DNA of 64,000 bases from Bacteriovoracaceae bacterium (GTDB lineage: Bacteria > Bdellovibrionota > Bacteriovoracia > Bacteriovoracales > Bacteriovoracaceae). Below the pieces are notes generated by a model. That model did not search any database and was not told the origin of the DNA. It saw only the letters and a program-made list of their open reading frames with translations. A program made the translations under genes and the position numbers. This document shows, in pieces, positions 54,298 through 64,000 of the stretch. Numbering within the stretch: the first letter of the stretch is position 1; every line of letters starts with the position of its first letter. The stretch lies in contig QKCN01000084.1 in assembly GCA_003245675.1 (NCBI GenBank), positions 21,121-85,120 on the forward strand, written 5' to 3'.

Positions 54298-57144
54298 TTA
54301 GAAAAACCCTATTGACACACCGAGTCTTCCGGGGGATTCCAGTGACCCATCTGACAATTTTTTGCGGTGAAGCTTCACCCCATAATCCAAAGAAATAGAC
54401 CCAACAGGGGTAATATACTTACAGCTAAGCCCCACGGAGGATCTAAATGAAAAAGGATTAAAGGAATCGAGATAAAGTTTTCCCATATCCAAAAATAAAC
54501 CGAGCGCAACCTGATCATTAAAGAAATAGCGCGGCTCAATTTTTAAATTATTAAAATACACTTTTTCAGTGACTGAGTGTTCCCTAATATCTTTACCGTC
54601 ACTCATACGATTAATTTCAACATCGTCAAAACCCCTCACATTATCAATTCCGGACAAGCGAAACACTTTAATGTTGGGAATACCAAATTCGTAGCCGTCA
54701 CTATCTGGTGCATTTTTTGATAAATTTTCAGCAAGTCCTGCGGCCCAAGAAATAGCCACCGTTCCACGAGAAAATGGAATATAAAAATAATTTCTCATCA
54801 CAACTCGGTAAAAATTAATTTCCCGATTACCCGAAGATTGAGAGAAAAAGTAGGGATGAGCATATTCAAAAGAAAGCGCGGATAAACCACCTTTAGATGG
54901 ATTTAAAACATCATTTCTCCAATCAAAAGCAATCCCTGGAACTAAAGCTCCAATGCGAAAGTCCCCTCTGTCTTCCTCTTGAGTTGCATCAAACTGAGAT
55001 ATGTATTCATATTGATGTTCCAAAGAAAGCGTAAACTTTTTACCTAGTTTTTTCGTCAAAAGATTTTGAATACGCCAAATATTGGCATCAAATGAATAAA
55101 ATCTTTTTCTCTTGAAATCAGCCCCAACGGTATAACTAGCAGGAAGTCCCCAAATATAGGGTTCGGAAAACATCGTGTTAAAATCATATTCTAATAGCGG
55201 ATTTTCTTCACTGCGACGTCTCGAATCAAGTCCCGAATAATTCAAACGTCGATTGGTTTCCCCACGCAATCCTAAAGTCTTGCCACGCCCTCGCCAATTC
55301 GTATTAGAAACACCTCCGGCTAAACGCAAGCCTAAATCAGTTCGATAGCCTGGAGCAACCTCTAACACAATGGAATGCCTTTCTTGCACAGATATTAAAA
55401 GATCTGTTCGTCCCTGAGAATCAATTGTTTCTTGAAGCGGAGTAATGAGGATATTAGAAAAAAGACCCAAATTTTCCAGCGATGATCTCAAATTTTGTAG
55501 AGATGAGGGAGTCAAAATATCTCCCTTTTTAAGCTCCACTTCTCTCACGATAATTTCAGGATCCGTTTTTTTGTTTCCAGAAAGTAAAATACTATTCAGA
55601 ATAATTTTCTCTCCTAATTCAATAGCAATACGCAGATGAACTTTCTGATAGTCGGCAGAATAAACAAGATTCTCTCCGACCTCAAGAGGTACAACTTGAG
55701 CAAAATAGTATCCTTGCTCTCTAATTTGTTGGATAAATAAAGAAATTTTTTCATCCAAAATAAGTGGATTGAAGATATCTCCACTTTTTAAAGAAAATTC
55801 TTTATGTAACTCGTCTGGCACACCTTCAAAGGAAACTTCATCTATTAAAACCTGAGGGCCCTCTGTTATTTGAAATTTTAATTCCACCCTGGAATTATCC
55901 GCAGAAAAAGCAGGATGCGATGCAAAGACCTTTACAAAAATAAAACCTTTTTCAACATACTTCTTTTTTAGATCATTTACAAAAACATCAATAGCGGCTT
56001 CATCAAAGTTTCCGTGCTGCACAATGTCTGAATCAAGATCATAAAATAAATCCTCCAATTCAGAACTTGCAAAAAAATTATTTCCCTCAAAAATGATTTC
56101 ACCAAGACTAGTACTCTTACCTTCTTGTATCGTTACAAAAAAGCGGCGTTCTTTTTCTTTGGCAAGATGATCATACCATTTTTCCTCTCGCACTTGAATT
56201 TGCGCACGAAATAAAGAACGGCGCTTATACATTTCATAAATCATATCACGCACAATCTCTGCGACATTTCCCTTTTTATATTCACGCAAGCTCTGCTGAA
56301 TGGCCCCCATTAACTGACTGCGATCAAATAATTTATTCCCAAAAAAATCAAATGCGAATTTTTCACCAGAACTAACGGCAAATAATAGGCGCACATGAGT
56401 ATCGTTAATATCCTCTTTCCCCAAAAATTCAAAAGAAGAATGATAATATCCTTGCTGAAAAAATTCGACTCGAATTCGATCTAGCTCGGTTTTAATTTGG
56501 GCAACATCGTATCCTTTACCAATAAAGGCTAAAATTCGCCGCTGCACCAACTGCTTCCAGCCTGAACCACCTGTTCCTCCTCTAAAAATAAGCTTGTAAT
56601 CCTTAATCAGAGTCTGCTTTCCTGGGGTAATATTGAATGTTAAATAAACTCCATCACTTGTCTTCACCTTTGAAACTTGAATTTCATGAGACCAAAATCC
56701 TCGGTCCTGTAAATAAGATGAAATGACTTCAAGAGTCTTATGGAGAATTCTAGGACGAAAAGATACTCCCTCCTGTAGCGACAAAAGATTTGAAGGCAAA
56801 ATGTCCTTCACTCCCCCTGCAACATAAACAATGTCTATCTTTTTAATAATGGGCAAGAAGCCAACCAAAATTTGTAATTGATATCTTCCGTGAACCTCTT
56901 TAACTTCATACGAAAAATAATCCATTGCATCTGGCTTCAGCAAAACATCTAAATGCTTACGGAAATGTAGCTCTGAAGAATACTTACGAATAAGAGAGCT
57001 CGCTCGACTGCGAAACTCATCACAGTCTTCACTTGGTTCGCACTTAATTATAACTTCTGAAATTGCAAATTCTGCGGCAAAAGTGAATTTGCCGGTTCCC
57101 AGAATAACAACCATTAAAAAGAAGAGCTGCAGCACTCTAATCAC
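54298..57144 (-). CDS. Omp85-family outer membrane protein (TamA/BamA-like) with about seven POTRA domains
   Basis: The 948-residue protein has a signal peptide (1-23), then roughly seven POTRA-like repeats to about residue 600 (e.g. SLGEIIFEGNNFFASSEL, LIDEVSFEGVPDEL, ILNSILLSGNKKTD.EIIVREV). A C-terminal 16-strand-type barrel follows, with the LRGETNRRLN/GVSNTNWRGRGKT region and the ending GRLGVSIGFF. Its start overlaps the TamB-like stop by 4 bases (ATGA). Pairing with TamB suggests TamA function. The POTRA count exceeds E. coli TamA (3) and BamA (5), so the name TamA is not certain. Confidence 0.85.
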   Translation of the reverse strand: MIRVLQLFFLMVVILGTGKFTFAAEFAISEVIIKCEPSEDCDEFRSRASSLIRKYSSELHFRKHLDVLLKPDAMDYFSYEVKEVHGRYQLQILVGFLPIIKKIDIVYVAGGVKDILPSNLLSLQEGVSFRPRILHKTLEVISSYLQDRGFWSHEIQVSKVKTSDGVYLTFNITPGKQTLIKDYKLIFRGGTGGSGWKQLVQRRILAFIGKGYDVAQIKTELDRIRVEFFQQGYYHSSFEFLGKEDINDTHVRLLFAVSSGEKFAFDFFGNKLFDRSQLMGAIQQSLREYKKGNVAEIVRDMIYEMYKRRSLFRAQIQVREEKWYDHLAKEKERRFFVTIQEGKSTSLGEIIFEGNNFFASSELEDLFYDLDSDIVQHGNFDEAAIDVFVNDLKKKYVEKGFIFVKVFASHPAFSADNSRVELKFQITEGPQVLIDEVSFEGVPDELHKEFSLKSGDIFNPLILDEKISLFIQQIREQGYYFAQVVPLEVGENLVYSADYQKVHLRIAIELGEKIILNSILLSGNKKTDPEIIVREVELKKGDILTPSSLQNLRSSLENLGLFSNILITPLQETIDSQGRTDLLISVQERHSIVLEVAPGYRTDLGLRLAGGVSNTNWRGRGKTLGLRGETNRRLNYSGLDSRRRSEENPLLEYDFNTMFSEPYIWGLPASYTVGADFKRKRFYSFDANIWRIQNLLTKKLGKKFTLSLEHQYEYISQFDATQEEDRGDFRIGALVPGIAFDWRNDVLNPSKGGLSALSFEYAHPYFFSQSSGNREINFYRVVMRNYFYIPFSRGTVAISWAAGLAENLSKNAPDSDGYEFGIPNIKVFRLSGIDNVRGFDDVEINRMSDGKDIREHSVTEKVYFNNLKIEPRYFFNDQVALGLFLDMGKLYLDSFNPFSFRSSVGLSCKYITPVGSISLDYGVKLHRKKLSDGSLESPGRLGVSIGFF

Positions 57145-60100
57145 TCAAATGTTCTCCTAAATTTAATATCAACACCCAAAGATCGCCCCGTATTATCATC
57201 TGTTGTTTCACTCCCGGTTTTCATTTCATAAATACCTGTCGCGATGACATTGTCTTTTAATTGGTAATTAAGGTTCATTTTTTGTTTTTGTTCATCTCCC
57301 CCCAGAGAAGAAGAAATCGTCATATCCATCTTCGTATTAATTTTTTTGCGCACTTCAACCTTAGTGACCGATCGAATCCCTGAACTAGAACCGTTTCCGC
57401 CCACACTACGCCCCTCTAAAAAACTATCTTCCGATTGATCAAACTCTGGCGCAAGCTTAAGTTTTAAACCAAAAAACTCATCTAATGTTTTATTTAAGCC
57501 AAATTGCTCTAACAACAAGGAGCCAACTCCTGCAGACGTTAAATTTTCCCGATCACGGTCCTGTAGGCCCTTAGAAATCTCAGAGGTATATCCGAGAACG
57601 AGCAAGGAAACAATTTCATTAGAAGGTAAAACGGGATCAGACTGCAGCTCCAACTTAAATCGATCACTAGGCCCAAATACTTTCAACAATATTTTATAAT
57701 CGGCAATCGTTGTTGAGGCTAAGAGATCAATTGTGGGATTTAGCTCACTGCCACCATTAAAAAATAGATCAGATTTGGAAACAACAAATTCATTCCCTTT
57801 AAAATATAAACGACTGTCTCCCGATATTGCAGAAAGTTTTCCTTTTAGACTAGGAGAATCAACAGAACCAATAACAGACATATCTCCCATAATTCCCATA
57901 TTCATCATGCGATTACGCACCTCGAGAGGGCGAGCTACAACAATTCGTCCATCAAGATTTAACAGTTGTGACAAAATATCTTGCTTTTTTTTGATTGGTA
58001 CATATTTGAGTTTTAGCTGACTTTGCTTTTGCTTAATAAATGCCTCCGGTTCATCATTAATTGATGCCCCTTGCAACGACAAATTTGTTTTAAGTAAATA
58101 TGGCGGAGCATTTCCTGACAAAAGAACCTCCCCCGAAAAAGAAACAGAAGAGTTATCTGCAATTTTATAAAGCATTTCATCAAGTTGTAGACTTAAGTTA
58201 ACTTCGGGCACAAGAGCAAGTTTCACTCGCCCTTGGGATGAAAACTTCCCTTGGCCCCAGACTCCATTCAAATTTTCAACAATTAAATTTTCATCTTTTA
58301 CTAACAGACGAAAATTTAAATCAGTGAATTCATCAGGCAATCCCGTATAAAACACATCTACCTTTCGCCCCTCTAATTGCAAAAGATAATCGTATTCTCC
58401 ATGCTCCTCCTCCAATACGAATCGGCCGCCGAGTTGTCCCCCAATACTGCCAATCTTTGGATTTAAAAACTCAAGAAAATCAGCTTGTATATTGCCTAGC
58501 GCTGAAATACTCAATTGTTTGGCCAAACGCCCAGAAGCCTCACTTGAAAAACGACCAAGCTCTCCGCCAAGGCTGATTTTCCATTTCTCGATCACTCCGT
58601 TATTTATGGCAATTCCATTTTCCTTCCCCTGCAAGGAGAGCTCCTTTCCTTTTTTTCGAAAAGAAAGCTGATATAAATTGAAAATCACATCCGAATGCGA
58701 AAGATCTTGAATATTAAACTTCCAACTTCCATCAAAAGAAGCTTCTCCCATTTTTCCATACTGCCATACATGCTCTCCAAAAAGGCTTGCTAACAACAAA
58801 TTCCAGTCTTTAACCTTACCATGATACTCTACAAAAGAATTCTTTTTCGCTCGCAGGTCAATGATTCCAGATGCTACAAAAATTTTATTCATCAATGTTG
58901 AGCTAAAACTAATAACTTTTTCATCAAGCCGTAAAGATATCTTTGATGGCTCAACTCGACGATGACCGACCTTTGTCTGTTCTAAAAAAAACTCAACATC
59001 GGACGACAAATTATTAATGAGCCCTGCCCCCTTTATACTTCCCCTTATTACGCCGCTAACATTTGGAATAAGACGTCGCAAGTAAGTAAAATCAGCTAAG
59101 TCAAATTTATCAAGATCAAAAACATAACTGACATCAAGAGGATTAGTATTCAAATTCAAAAGGGCATTTCCTCTAATCTTGCCCTGATTTTTACTCAGCA
59201 AAAATTTTTCAACATTAAGATGTCCATCCTTAAAATGAAAATCAGAATGGATAGAAGAAATAAATTCATCTCCCAGCAAAATATTTTTACCAGAGACCCC
59301 CCCTTTAATAACAAGATCCTCTTTAGAAACTGGTCCATAAATATGAACATCGGCTCCCCAGCTTCCCCAAATATTGTCAGGAACATTAGCCCCTTGAAAT
59401 ACGGGTGCAGCAACCAGCATAATGTCACGATAATCAGCGCGGGCCATAGATACAACCAAATCTAATGTTGTCTTTTTCTGTAAATTGACATCACCATGGA
59501 ATGTAATCGCTCCAGCACCAACTAGCCCTTGATATTTCTTTATCCGAATTAAATTTTGAGAAATATTATAATTGAAATCAATTTTACCAATTCCTAGAAA
59601 ATATTTGTTAAAACTAGCCTCTTTTAATTCCCCTCGCAAGCCAAGTTCAAGATCCTTTCCTGCCTGCTGCTCGACAAGAAGGTCTAAAACGCCCCTTCCT
59701 TTGATATCTAATCCGACGATAGGTCCAAGCTCTTCAAGATTAACAAGTGATTTGTCGGCTTTTATAGAAAAACCTGATTCTCCAATTACACCTTGTACAT
59801 TAAAAACATTCTCTCCTGCCTTTAACCAGCTCCCTATAAGAATTGACTTGTCCTTGGGCTCGATTGAAATTTGATTTAAAGAGACTTTTGGATTTTGAAT
59901 AATAGCATCACCGCGAGATGATGCCCGAAAAACAAAATCAGAAATATCAAACCCCTGCTCGCTGGAAATCTTCCAATGCTTTTTATTTTTTGCCAAAACA
60001 AAATCTCCGTTGACACTTCCTTCAAGGATACTTAGCTTCTTGCCGATATTTCCTCGCAACTCTCTAAAATTCACATCCGATATAGAAAAACGATACTCAC

Positions 60101-61133
60101 CTTCTGTCATAAAATCGTTTTTGCTGAAATCATATAGTGCAACAGAAGGCATTTGGACTTTTCCATTTTTTCCCAACCGAAGAGCAAGATCTGACCAAAA
60201 CGAACCATCCTTTGTGAAAAAGCGTGAATGCAAGGACGGTATATATTCTTTGTTGTAAGATAAATCTTCTACGGATATTTCTCCCCTTAAAGAAGGAAAT
60301 AAATCTCCCGCTTTCTTCTCTAGTTTGACCGTAGAAACAGCGATCCCCGAAATATCCTCCCCAAAAGTTGAAAGCTGCCTTAAATTGAGCAAAACCTGCA
60401 ATTTTAAATCTGCACCTACATCTCTAAGAGATGTTCCTTTTCCAAATATCATTCCATCCATTTGCAGTGAAGATTCTCGTGAAAATACAGAGAGGCCCTG
60501 CATTTCTATATGATCGGCAAAGACTTGGGCTCCTCCTTTCAATCCGTTGATTTCACCAAGATAAGGTATATTCAACTGCAAATTGTTTCTAATTTTAAAT
60601 GTACAATCTAGTGAATTAATTTGATTTTTTGAGCTAAATTGATAAACAAAAAGACTTCCCTTTTTATTCATATCAATACTGACATCAGAAATAATAAGTT
60701 CATGGATGGGCAACCCCTGTAGCTGAGCAATTATTTGCTGAGTTACTGCTTCGACTCCTTTAAATTCTTGTGCGGGGGCTCCCGTCTCTTGCTCTTTCTG
60801 CAAGAATACGCCCCCCATGAGATGTACTTTACTTAGATCAAAATTTTGGAATCGCCCTATAAATGGATTGAATTCCACACGAAGCGCTTCGAGATTTAAG
60901 TTCCAATTTTTATGATAAAGATTAACTTTACTTAACTCAATGCCAGGAGGAAACAAGCTTAAATCCATTTTGCTAAAAGAGACCTCTGCTTGATGGCGAG
61001 ACGAAAAATGCTGAGTGATCTGCTTCGAAATAAATGTCGAAAATTGACGAGAACTCAACACCTGCCATAATACACTTACGGAAATGATAACGAGAGATAA
61101 AAATAGTAATAATACTGAATTCAAAGATCTCAC
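57141..61133 (-). CDS. TamB-like translocation/assembly protein
   Basis: The 1330-residue protein has an N-terminal membrane anchor (residues 7-23) and an AsmA-like start (FSKMDLSLFPPGIELSKVNL). A very long run of beta-helical repeats follows, then the TamB C-terminal domain (SNEIVSLLVLGYTSEISKGL, SAGVGSLLLEQFGLNKTLDE, RKKINTKMDMTISSSLGGDE). TamB-type proteins span the periplasm and support outer membrane protein or phospholipid transfer. It is coupled by 4-base overlaps to both neighbours. Confidence 0.88.
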   Translation of the reverse strand: MRSLNSVLLLFLSLVIISVSVLWQVLSSRQFSTFISKQITQHFSSRHQAEVSFSKMDLSLFPPGIELSKVNLYHKNWNLNLEALRVEFNPFIGRFQNFDLSKVHLMGGVFLQKEQETGAPAQEFKGVEAVTQQIIAQLQGLPIHELIISDVSIDMNKKGSLFVYQFSSKNQINSLDCTFKIRNNLQLNIPYLGEINGLKGGAQVFADHIEMQGLSVFSRESSLQMDGMIFGKGTSLRDVGADLKLQVLLNLRQLSTFGEDISGIAVSTVKLEKKAGDLFPSLRGEISVEDLSYNKEYIPSLHSRFFTKDGSFWSDLALRLGKNGKVQMPSVALYDFSKNDFMTEGEYRFSISDVNFRELRGNIGKKLSILEGSVNGDFVLAKNKKHWKISSEQGFDISDFVFRASSRGDAIIQNPKVSLNQISIEPKDKSILIGSWLKAGENVFNVQGVIGESGFSIKADKSLVNLEELGPIVGLDIKGRGVLDLLVEQQAGKDLELGLRGELKEASFNKYFLGIGKIDFNYNISQNLIRIKKYQGLVGAGAITFHGDVNLQKKTTLDLVVSMARADYRDIMLVAAPVFQGANVPDNIWGSWGADVHIYGPVSKEDLVIKGGVSGKNILLGDEFISSIHSDFHFKDGHLNVEKFLLSKNQGKIRGNALLNLNTNPLDVSYVFDLDKFDLADFTYLRRLIPNVSGVIRGSIKGAGLINNLSSDVEFFLEQTKVGHRRVEPSKISLRLDEKVISFSSTLMNKIFVASGIIDLRAKKNSFVEYHGKVKDWNLLLASLFGEHVWQYGKMGEASFDGSWKFNIQDLSHSDVIFNLYQLSFRKKGKELSLQGKENGIAINNGVIEKWKISLGGELGRFSSEASGRLAKQLSISALGNIQADFLEFLNPKIGSIGGQLGGRFVLEEEHGEYDYLLQLEGRKVDVFYTGLPDEFTDLNFRLLVKDENLIVENLNGVWGQGKFSSQGRVKLALVPEVNLSLQLDEMLYKIADNSSVSFSGEVLLSGNAPPYLLKTNLSLQGASINDEPEAFIKQKQSQLKLKYVPIKKKQDILSQLLNLDGRIVVARPLEVRNRMMNMGIMGDMSVIGSVDSPSLKGKLSAISGDSRLYFKGNEFVVSKSDLFFNGGSELNPTIDLLASTTIADYKILLKVFGPSDRFKLELQSDPVLPSNEIVSLLVLGYTSEISKGLQDRDRENLTSAGVGSLLLEQFGLNKTLDEFFGLKLKLAPEFDQSEDSFLEGRSVGGNGSSSGIRSVTKVEVRKKINTKMDMTISSSLGGDEQKQKMNLNYQLKDNVIATGIYEMKTGSETTDDNTGRSLGVDIKFRRTFE

Positions 61134-62842
61134 AAAGGAGGCTCCCTATTCGAAAGTCTTTGAATTTTTAATACCGTTAAACGATAATTTCGCTCAATTC
61201 TTTCGACATGCTTGTAACAAGCAAGAGCTCCTTGTTTATCATTAATGAGTTCTAAAAGCTCCCCTTCTAGATAGACAAATGTCAATTCCTCTTCTTTATT
61301 CAAGGGGAAATCGTATTTAATTTGCTCTAGGCAATCGAGAGCTTCTCTTATTTTATGCTGCTCGCGCAAAACAGAAATTTTCAAATAAAGAGCATCTAAT
61401 TTTTCCGTTATATTATTGTCTGAAATCTTCTTTTCCATTTCCAAGAGTAGGTGAGTGCACAAATCAAAAAATGCCATACTAAAAAATACACCTACGTAGT
61501 CCTTTAATTCTCTAAAAGAAGACTCTTCCCACATTCCAGCCTTCAATTTATGGATAAACTCTCTTTCTGCCCAATCCCAATTCCATTGATTCAAATCTTC
61601 ATGTCCAATGCATTCAATTCCTAGCTCCTTCATTTTTTCTTCGACAGTGATGCTCTCTTCTTCTTGAGAGTCATTCTGGGAAAATTTTTGGATAATTGAA
61701 CTATCAGGAGCCAATTGCAAAAGACGATCATAGGCCCATTGCCAGTTTTCACTATTTGTCTTTTTATGCCAAAATAAAACATAGCGCTCTAGAGTCTTTA
61801 CTTCGCTTTCTCTTCTTTCAACATTTCTTCCATTTAAAGCAAATAAATCTTCATCTGCAGAATTTTCAGGAAGAAACTGCGTCTGATATTGCTCATTTTT
61901 CTGCCCTGCTTTACTCTGCAAACTTTCCCAGCTCTCATCAAAAGGAAATTGAATGCTCAAATTCTGTTTTGCTGCCCATGCTGAAATAAAAGATAATGCA
62001 TCACAGTCTCCTATGATCACATACCAAAGAGCAATGTAGCATATTCCCCATGAGGGACTTCGATCAAGTAGCAAAATCTCAATGATTGTTTTTTCGATAG
62101 CTTTAATAACTTCGTAAGAATATTTTCTTTTGTACGAAAGAATAAAATTTTCAACCCAGGCATTTTTGATAAAACGTTTTAAAATGAATTTATTATAAAC
62201 AAGAGGAATAAAGTCTTTAGCATTTTCTTTTTCTAAATGCCCCAATAGACTTCCGTAAAATCGTTGCTCCACTAAAAAAGTATTGTGGTTGAATGGCTGT
62301 AATTCATTAGAGCTTAGCAAAGTATCGCCAAATTGATTTGCACCATCAGCATCTCCATCAAATAGCGCCAGTTTAAAATAATCAAGTACCAGCTCCTCCT
62401 GAGCCTCCTCGCCATTCGATATCAGGCTTTTTAATTCCTCCAATAGTTTTCGCTGGAGACAATAATCAAAGAGCTTCTTTTTCCACTTTTTTGCCAGTGC
62501 GATATTACCGGTCCGAAAACTAAGCTCCATCAAAGTTTCTATGACTCTTTTTTTGTTTTTTATAAAATTCAAAGACTGACTTCTCTCAACAAGCTCACCA
62601 AAAATCCTCAACGCTTGATCATAATTCTTATTGGCACGCAAAAATTCGCCATACTCCCACAGAATATCTAGCTGAAATGAAAGAGGATAATTGTCCAAAC
62701 AAAGCTTTAGCAAAGCTTCATAAATCTGCTTTTTTTCATCAAAAGATGGGTCCAATTGACGTGCATTTTTAAACAGTAAATCCACTGCCTCTTTATAACG
62801 CCCATCTGCAACTAAAGTTTTTGCCTTTTCTAGCGCGCTCAA
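61130..62842 (-). CDS. TPR-like helical repeat protein
   Basis: The 570-residue protein is made of helix pairs of TPR type (ALEKAKTLVADGRYKEAVDL, LWEYGEFLRANKNYDQALRI, REQHKIREALDCLEQIKYDF). No signal peptide was seen, so it is probably cytoplasmic. The start is TTG at 62842, 7 bases after AAAGG; a TTG at 62848 is only one base from that element. It heads the operon with the TamB- and Omp85-like genes, and its link to them is unknown. Confidence 0.7.
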   Translation of the reverse strand: MSALEKAKTLVADGRYKEAVDLLFKNARQLDPSFDEKKQIYEALLKLCLDNYPLSFQLDILWEYGEFLRANKNYDQALRIFGELVERSQSLNFIKNKKRVIETLMELSFRTGNIALAKKWKKKLFDYCLQRKLLEELKSLISNGEEAQEELVLDYFKLALFDGDADGANQFGDTLLSSNELQPFNHNTFLVEQRFYGSLLGHLEKENAKDFIPLVYNKFILKRFIKNAWVENFILSYKRKYSYEVIKAIEKTIIEILLLDRSPSWGICYIALWYVIIGDCDALSFISAWAAKQNLSIQFPFDESWESLQSKAGQKNEQYQTQFLPENSADEDLFALNGRNVERRESEVKTLERYVLFWHKKTNSENWQWAYDRLLQLAPDSSIIQKFSQNDSQEEESITVEEKMKELGIECIGHEDLNQWNWDWAEREFIHKLKAGMWEESSFRELKDYVGVFFSMAFFDLCTHLLLEMEKKISDNNITEKLDALYLKISVLREQHKIREALDCLEQIKYDFPLNKEEELTFVYLEGELLELINDKQGALACYKHVERIERNYRLTVLKIQRLSNREPPL

Positions 62843-62976
62843 TTTCAAACCTTTGAAATTACTAAAATGTTAACACTATAATTTTACCTTATTTTGATGA
62901 TAAAGATGAAAAACGCAATATTTGCCGCTCATTAATCATGAAATATGATGTGATATTTTGGTCAGAGGTTTGAAAT

Positions 62977-63007
62977 AAAAAAGCCCATCTGAACGATGGG
63001 CTTTTTT
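62977..63007. terminator. Intrinsic terminator after efp
   Basis: The stem GCCCATC (62983-62989) / GATGGGC (62995-63001) with a 5-base loop has six A on one side and seven T on the other. On the minus strand it lies 24 bases after the efp stop and ends the aroQ-efp transcript; the A/T flanks make it usable in both directions. Confidence 0.85.
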
Positions 63008-63030
63008 TATTGGACTATTTTTATCAAAAA

Positions 63031-63597
63031 TTATTTTTTTACACGCTCAACATATTCTGCAGTACGGGTATCAATCTTTAAAACTTCGCCCTCATTGATA
63101 AAAAGAGGAACACTCACTTGAAGTCCTGTTTCCAAAATGGCTTTCTTCTGACCACCTGTTGCCGTATCCCCCTTAAGGCCAGGGTCTGTTTGAGCAACTT
63201 TCAACTCAACAAAATTGGGAAGTTCCAAAGAAATTGGACGGTCATTGTAGTACAAAATGAACAATTTAATTCCCTCTTGAAGATAGTTTTTGCAATCACC
63301 AACAGAATCTTCTCTCAACGCAACTGTTTCATAGGTAACCTGATCCATAAAGTGATAGCCATCTGCATCTGTATAAAGAAATTCCATCTCTTTTTCTTCT
63401 AGATCTGGCTTTGGAAATGTATCAACACCTGATTTAAATGTTCTTTCAATGACTAACCCTGTTTCAAGGTTTTTAAGCTTAGTTTTTACAAAAGCAGACC
63501 CCTTACCTGGATTAACATGCTGAAAATCAACAATGACATATGGCTTTCCATCTAACTCCAACTTCAAATTTTTTCTAAAATCCTGCGTACGAAACAT
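63031..63597 (-). CDS. efp: Elongation factor P
   Basis: The 188-residue protein has the three-domain EF-P pattern: FRKNLKLELDGKPYVIVDFQ, HVNPGKGSAFVKTKLKNLETG with the modifiable Lys32 at the loop tip, and the C-terminal DPGLKGDTA..G.KKA.LETG plus INEGE.LKIDTRT..Y. EF-P relieves stalling at polyproline. The PGKGSA loop is of the beta-lysylation type, but no epmA/epmB is in this window. It lies 5 bases after aroQ. Confidence 0.95.
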   Translation of the reverse strand: MFRTQDFRKNLKLELDGKPYVIVDFQHVNPGKGSAFVKTKLKNLETGLVIERTFKSGVDTFPKPDLEEKEMEFLYTDADGYHFMDQVTYETVALREDSVGDCKNYLQEGIKLFILYYNDRPISLELPNFVELKVAQTDPGLKGDTATGGQKKAILETGLQVSVPLFINEGEVLKIDTRTAEYVERVKK

Positions 63598-63602
63598 AAC
63601 AA

Positions 63603-64000
63603 CTATCCTTTTTTACAAAGTATCGCTCGACATGCCATATGATAGGCATCTTTTCCTAATCCGCTCATTATTATCTCACAAGCCTTGGCCGTCAATAGCT
63701 TGCTTCTAATCCCGCCTCTTTCATAAACATTACTTAGATGTGTTTCCACAACGATACAAGAAACAGAACGCAAAGCATCATATATGGCCAAAGAAGTATG
63801 GGAAAATGCTCCTGGATTCATGACAATTCCTAAAATAGAGTCTCGCTCTGCAGCATGAAGTAGTTCGACGATCTCTTCCTCAGAATTAGATTCGAACCAC
63901 ACTAAATCGTGAGGACAATCCAAAAGCATTTGCTGAGTGTATTTCTTTATTTCTTCTAAAGTCAAAGTCCCATAGATCTGAGGCTCTCTTTTCCCTAAAA
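63603..64000 (-). CDS. aroQ: 3-dehydroquinate dehydratase type II, partial (start beyond window)
   Basis: The last 132 codons are present and the N-terminus lies past the right edge. The visible sequence starts LGKREPQIYGTLTLEEI (family NLLGxREPxxYGxxTL) and contains NPGAFSHTSLAIYDAL, then VETHLSNVYERGGIRSKLL. The catalytic Tyr, Asn and His residues are in their expected places. The enzyme dehydrates 3-dehydroquinate in the shikimate pathway. The aroQ-efp neighbourhood is common in bacteria. Confidence 0.93.
   Translation of the reverse strand, partial: LGKREPQIYGTLTLEEIKKYTQQMLLDCPHDLVWFESNSEEEIVELLHAAERDSILGIVMNPGAFSHTSLAIYDALRSVSCIVVETHLSNVYERGGIRSKLLTAKACEIIMSGLGKDAYHMACRAILCKKG

Overview
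The window is an AT-rich stretch of a Gram-negative bacterial chromosome. An outer membrane is implied by Omp85/TamB, an outer-membrane-type barrel and a lipoprotein. Gene content and order fit a Bdellovibrionota-like (Bacteriovorax/Bdellovibrio) or related 'delta-type' genome. That assignment is inference from low GC, divergent conserved hypotheticals and the style of the secreted proteins; no rRNA gene is present to test it.

Positions 1-26,600 are the translation/transcription superlocus, almost all on the minus strand. In transcription order (right to left) it reads: tRNA-Thr(UGU)-Tyr(GUA)-Gly(UCC)-Thr(GGU)-tuf-tRNA-Trp, then secE-nusG-rplK-rplA-rplJ-rplL-rpoB-rpoC, rpsL-rpsG, fusA, and the S10/spc genes rpsJ through rpsE, with rpsE cut by the left edge. 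One plus-strand outer-membrane-type gene and a 24-bp perfect inverted repeat interrupt the conserved tuf-tRNA-Trp-secE linkage. RNA-level control signals are visible: two copies of one structured motif in front of rplK and rplA (likely L1 autoregulation), a possible L10 leader, a hairpin between rplL and rpoB, and a terminator followed by two tandem terminator/anti-terminator repeats between rpsG and fusA.

Positions 26,600-47,300 hold mixed housekeeping and poorly known genes. They include a UbiB-family kinase-like protein, a small operon ending in greA and an FHA-like gene, recA-recX, pgpA, rluE, alaS, a peptide-binding lipoprotein, an acyl-CoA synthetase and rpoZ. Unknowns stand out here: a secreted protein with an HExxH motif, a 425-residue protein whose C-terminal half matches the RelA/SpoT nucleotidyltransferase core, a small protein resembling a histidine-kinase dimerisation helix pair, and a 1110-residue secreted protein with about ten 22-residue repeats.

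Positions 47,300-64,000 hold lon, an AMIN-domain protein, a matrixin-like metalloprotease with an overlapping partner gene, rplM-rpsI, a TPR-like/TamB/Omp85 operon joined by 4-base overlaps, and efp with the 3' part of aroQ. The 450-base gap at 52,892-53,339 contains direct repeats, two terminators and a G-rich tract, but no gene I can support. No CRISPR array, insertion sequence or prophage was seen. All functional calls come from reading motifs by eye; no database search was run.
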